DNA from: Pseudorhodobacter sp.
GTDB lineage: Bacteria > Pseudomonadota > Alphaproteobacteria > Rhodobacterales > Rhodobacteraceae
DNA: 44,624 nt
Assembly (NCBI GenBank): GCA_029254215.1
Contig: JAQWYA010000192.1
Location: forward strand, 1 to 44,624
Direction: 5' to 3'
Position 1 is the first letter of the stretch. Each line of letters begins with the position of its first letter. Made by a program: the position numbers and the translations under genes. Under the pieces are notes generated by a model. It did not search any database and was not told the DNA's origin. It saw nothing but the letters and a program-made list of their open reading frames with translations. Positions 44,168 through 44,624 of the stretch are shown here, one piece after another.

Positions 44168-44208
44168 CCATAGGACCAGAGTTTAATCCCCGGTCCATAG
44201 ACCAATGG
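44168..44208 (-). promoter_or_regulatory. Repeated CCATAG box upstream of the PepSY-like gene
   Basis: CCATAGGACC (44168-44177) and CCATAGACC (44195-44203) occur 27 bases apart, the second inside two overlapping palindromes (GGTC-CATA-GACC at 44192-44203 and CCAT-N6-ATGG at 44195-44208). It is a candidate operator for the first PepSY-like gene. No convincing -10/-35 pair was found. Confidence 0.3.
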
Positions 44209-44270
44209 TTTGCCGTCCTAAACTCAGGTTTATGCGGGGTTTGCGGGCAGCAGCCCGGTAGGGACAAAGG

Positions 44271-44305
44271 CAAAAGGGCCCTGCCGCGGCGACGGCAGAG
44301 CCCTT
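44271..44305 (-). terminator. Intrinsic terminator of trpB
   Basis: On the minus strand AAGGGC-T-CTGCCG (44305-44293) pairs with CGGCAG-G-GCCCTT (44286-44274), one internal mismatch, 6-base loop, followed by TTGCCTTTG. It lies 22 bases after the trpB stop. Confidence 0.7.
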
Positions 44306-44327
44306 GTGAAGTCAACCCTTGGCTGGG

Positions 44328-44624
44328 TCAGACCTTCATGTCAAAGCTAAGATGTTTGGCCACGGTAAAGATGTCCTTGTCGCCCCGGCCACACATGTTC
44401 ATCACAATGATATGGTCTTTCGGAAGATCGGGCGCGATCTTCATCACATGGGCTAGCGCGTGACTCGGCTCCAGCGCAGGGATGATGCCTTCAAGGGCGC
44501 AGGAAAGCTGGAACGCCTCCAGCGCCTCTTTGTCGGTGATCGAGACATATTGCGCGCGGCCAATGTCGTGCAACCAGGCATGTTCCGGCCCGATGCCGGG
44601 GTAATCCAGCCCCGCGCTGATCGA
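44328..44624 (-). CDS. trpB: Tryptophan synthase beta subunit, C-terminal part (5' end outside window)
   Basis: The last 98 codons of trpB are visible, reading from the window edge [20 protein letters not shown] onward. TrpB condenses indole with serine on pyridoxal phosphate. The segments [32 protein letters not shown] and [16 protein letters not shown] (the C-terminal CGRGDKD motif) are diagnostic. The PLP lysine lies outside the window. It is unlinked from trpA, which sits 11.6 kb away on the opposite strand. A terminator follows the stop. Confidence 0.95.
   Translation of the reverse strand, partial: SISAGLDYPGIGPEHAWLHDIGRAQYVSITDKEALEAFQLSCALEGIIPALEPSHALAHVMKIAPDLPKDHIIVMNMCGRGDKDIFTVAKHLSFDMKV

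Overview
The window looks like a piece of chromosome from an alphaproteobacterium of the Rhodobacterales (Rhodobacteraceae/Paracoccaceae). The base composition is GC-rich. Lysyl-tRNA synthetase is class I, ribosomal protein L25 is followed closely by Pth, trpA and trpB are unlinked, and a gene-transfer-agent (RcGTA-type) head-spike module is present. No rRNA, tRNA, CRISPR array, transposase or integrase was seen, and no gene-free stretch exceeds 300 bases.

Layout. 1-7202 is mostly housekeeping: the 3' end of lysK, nadD, a frameshifted GNAT acetyltransferase, ettA, an AsmA-like envelope protein and rimO. 7342-8977 is a three-gene operon with ATGA overlaps, whose first two products look like the GTA spike base and spike protein. 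9023-28892 is one uninterrupted minus-strand catabolic island. In transcription order it holds two LysR regulators, then DUF1445-DctP-DctQ-DctM-PxpB-PxpC, then hydratase-acyl-CoA dehydrogenase-CoA transferase, then ABC importer (binding protein, ATPase, permease)-HyuA-HyuB-FAD amine oxidase-uronate-dehydrogenase-like SDR. 28893-30610 is a LysR-controlled divergent locus with an MhqO-like glyoxalase-fold dioxygenase and an MhqD-like esterase. 30666-37187 holds ychF, trpA, a class III aminotransferase, a glutamine-synthetase-like ligase and an FMN-dependent alpha-hydroxyacid dehydrogenase. 37231-42465 holds an MFS transporter, L25, an FkbM methyltransferase, pth, a DUF2332 gene broken by one in-frame TGA, and DUF2237. 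42495-44088 is a small minus-strand locus of two secreted PepSY-like proteins with extremely Asp/His-rich tails and a membrane-tethered LuxR-type regulator. The window ends inside trpB.

How the genes fit together. The island carries two unrelated ATP-dependent ring-opening enzyme families side by side, PxpBC and HyuAB, each with its own importer (TRAP and ABC). This suggests uptake and opening of cyclic amides such as 5-oxoproline or hydantoins, followed by oxidation of the released amino acid. The CoA-transferase/dehydrogenase/hydratase operon between them would handle a CoA-activated acid. PxpA, normally required with PxpBC, is not in the window.

The least explained unit is the PepSY/PepSY/LuxR locus at the right end. 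The spike module and the two single-lesion genes (extra G in a G6 run; TGG-like position read as TGA) also deserve a second look. All functions are read from sequence by eye without database searches.
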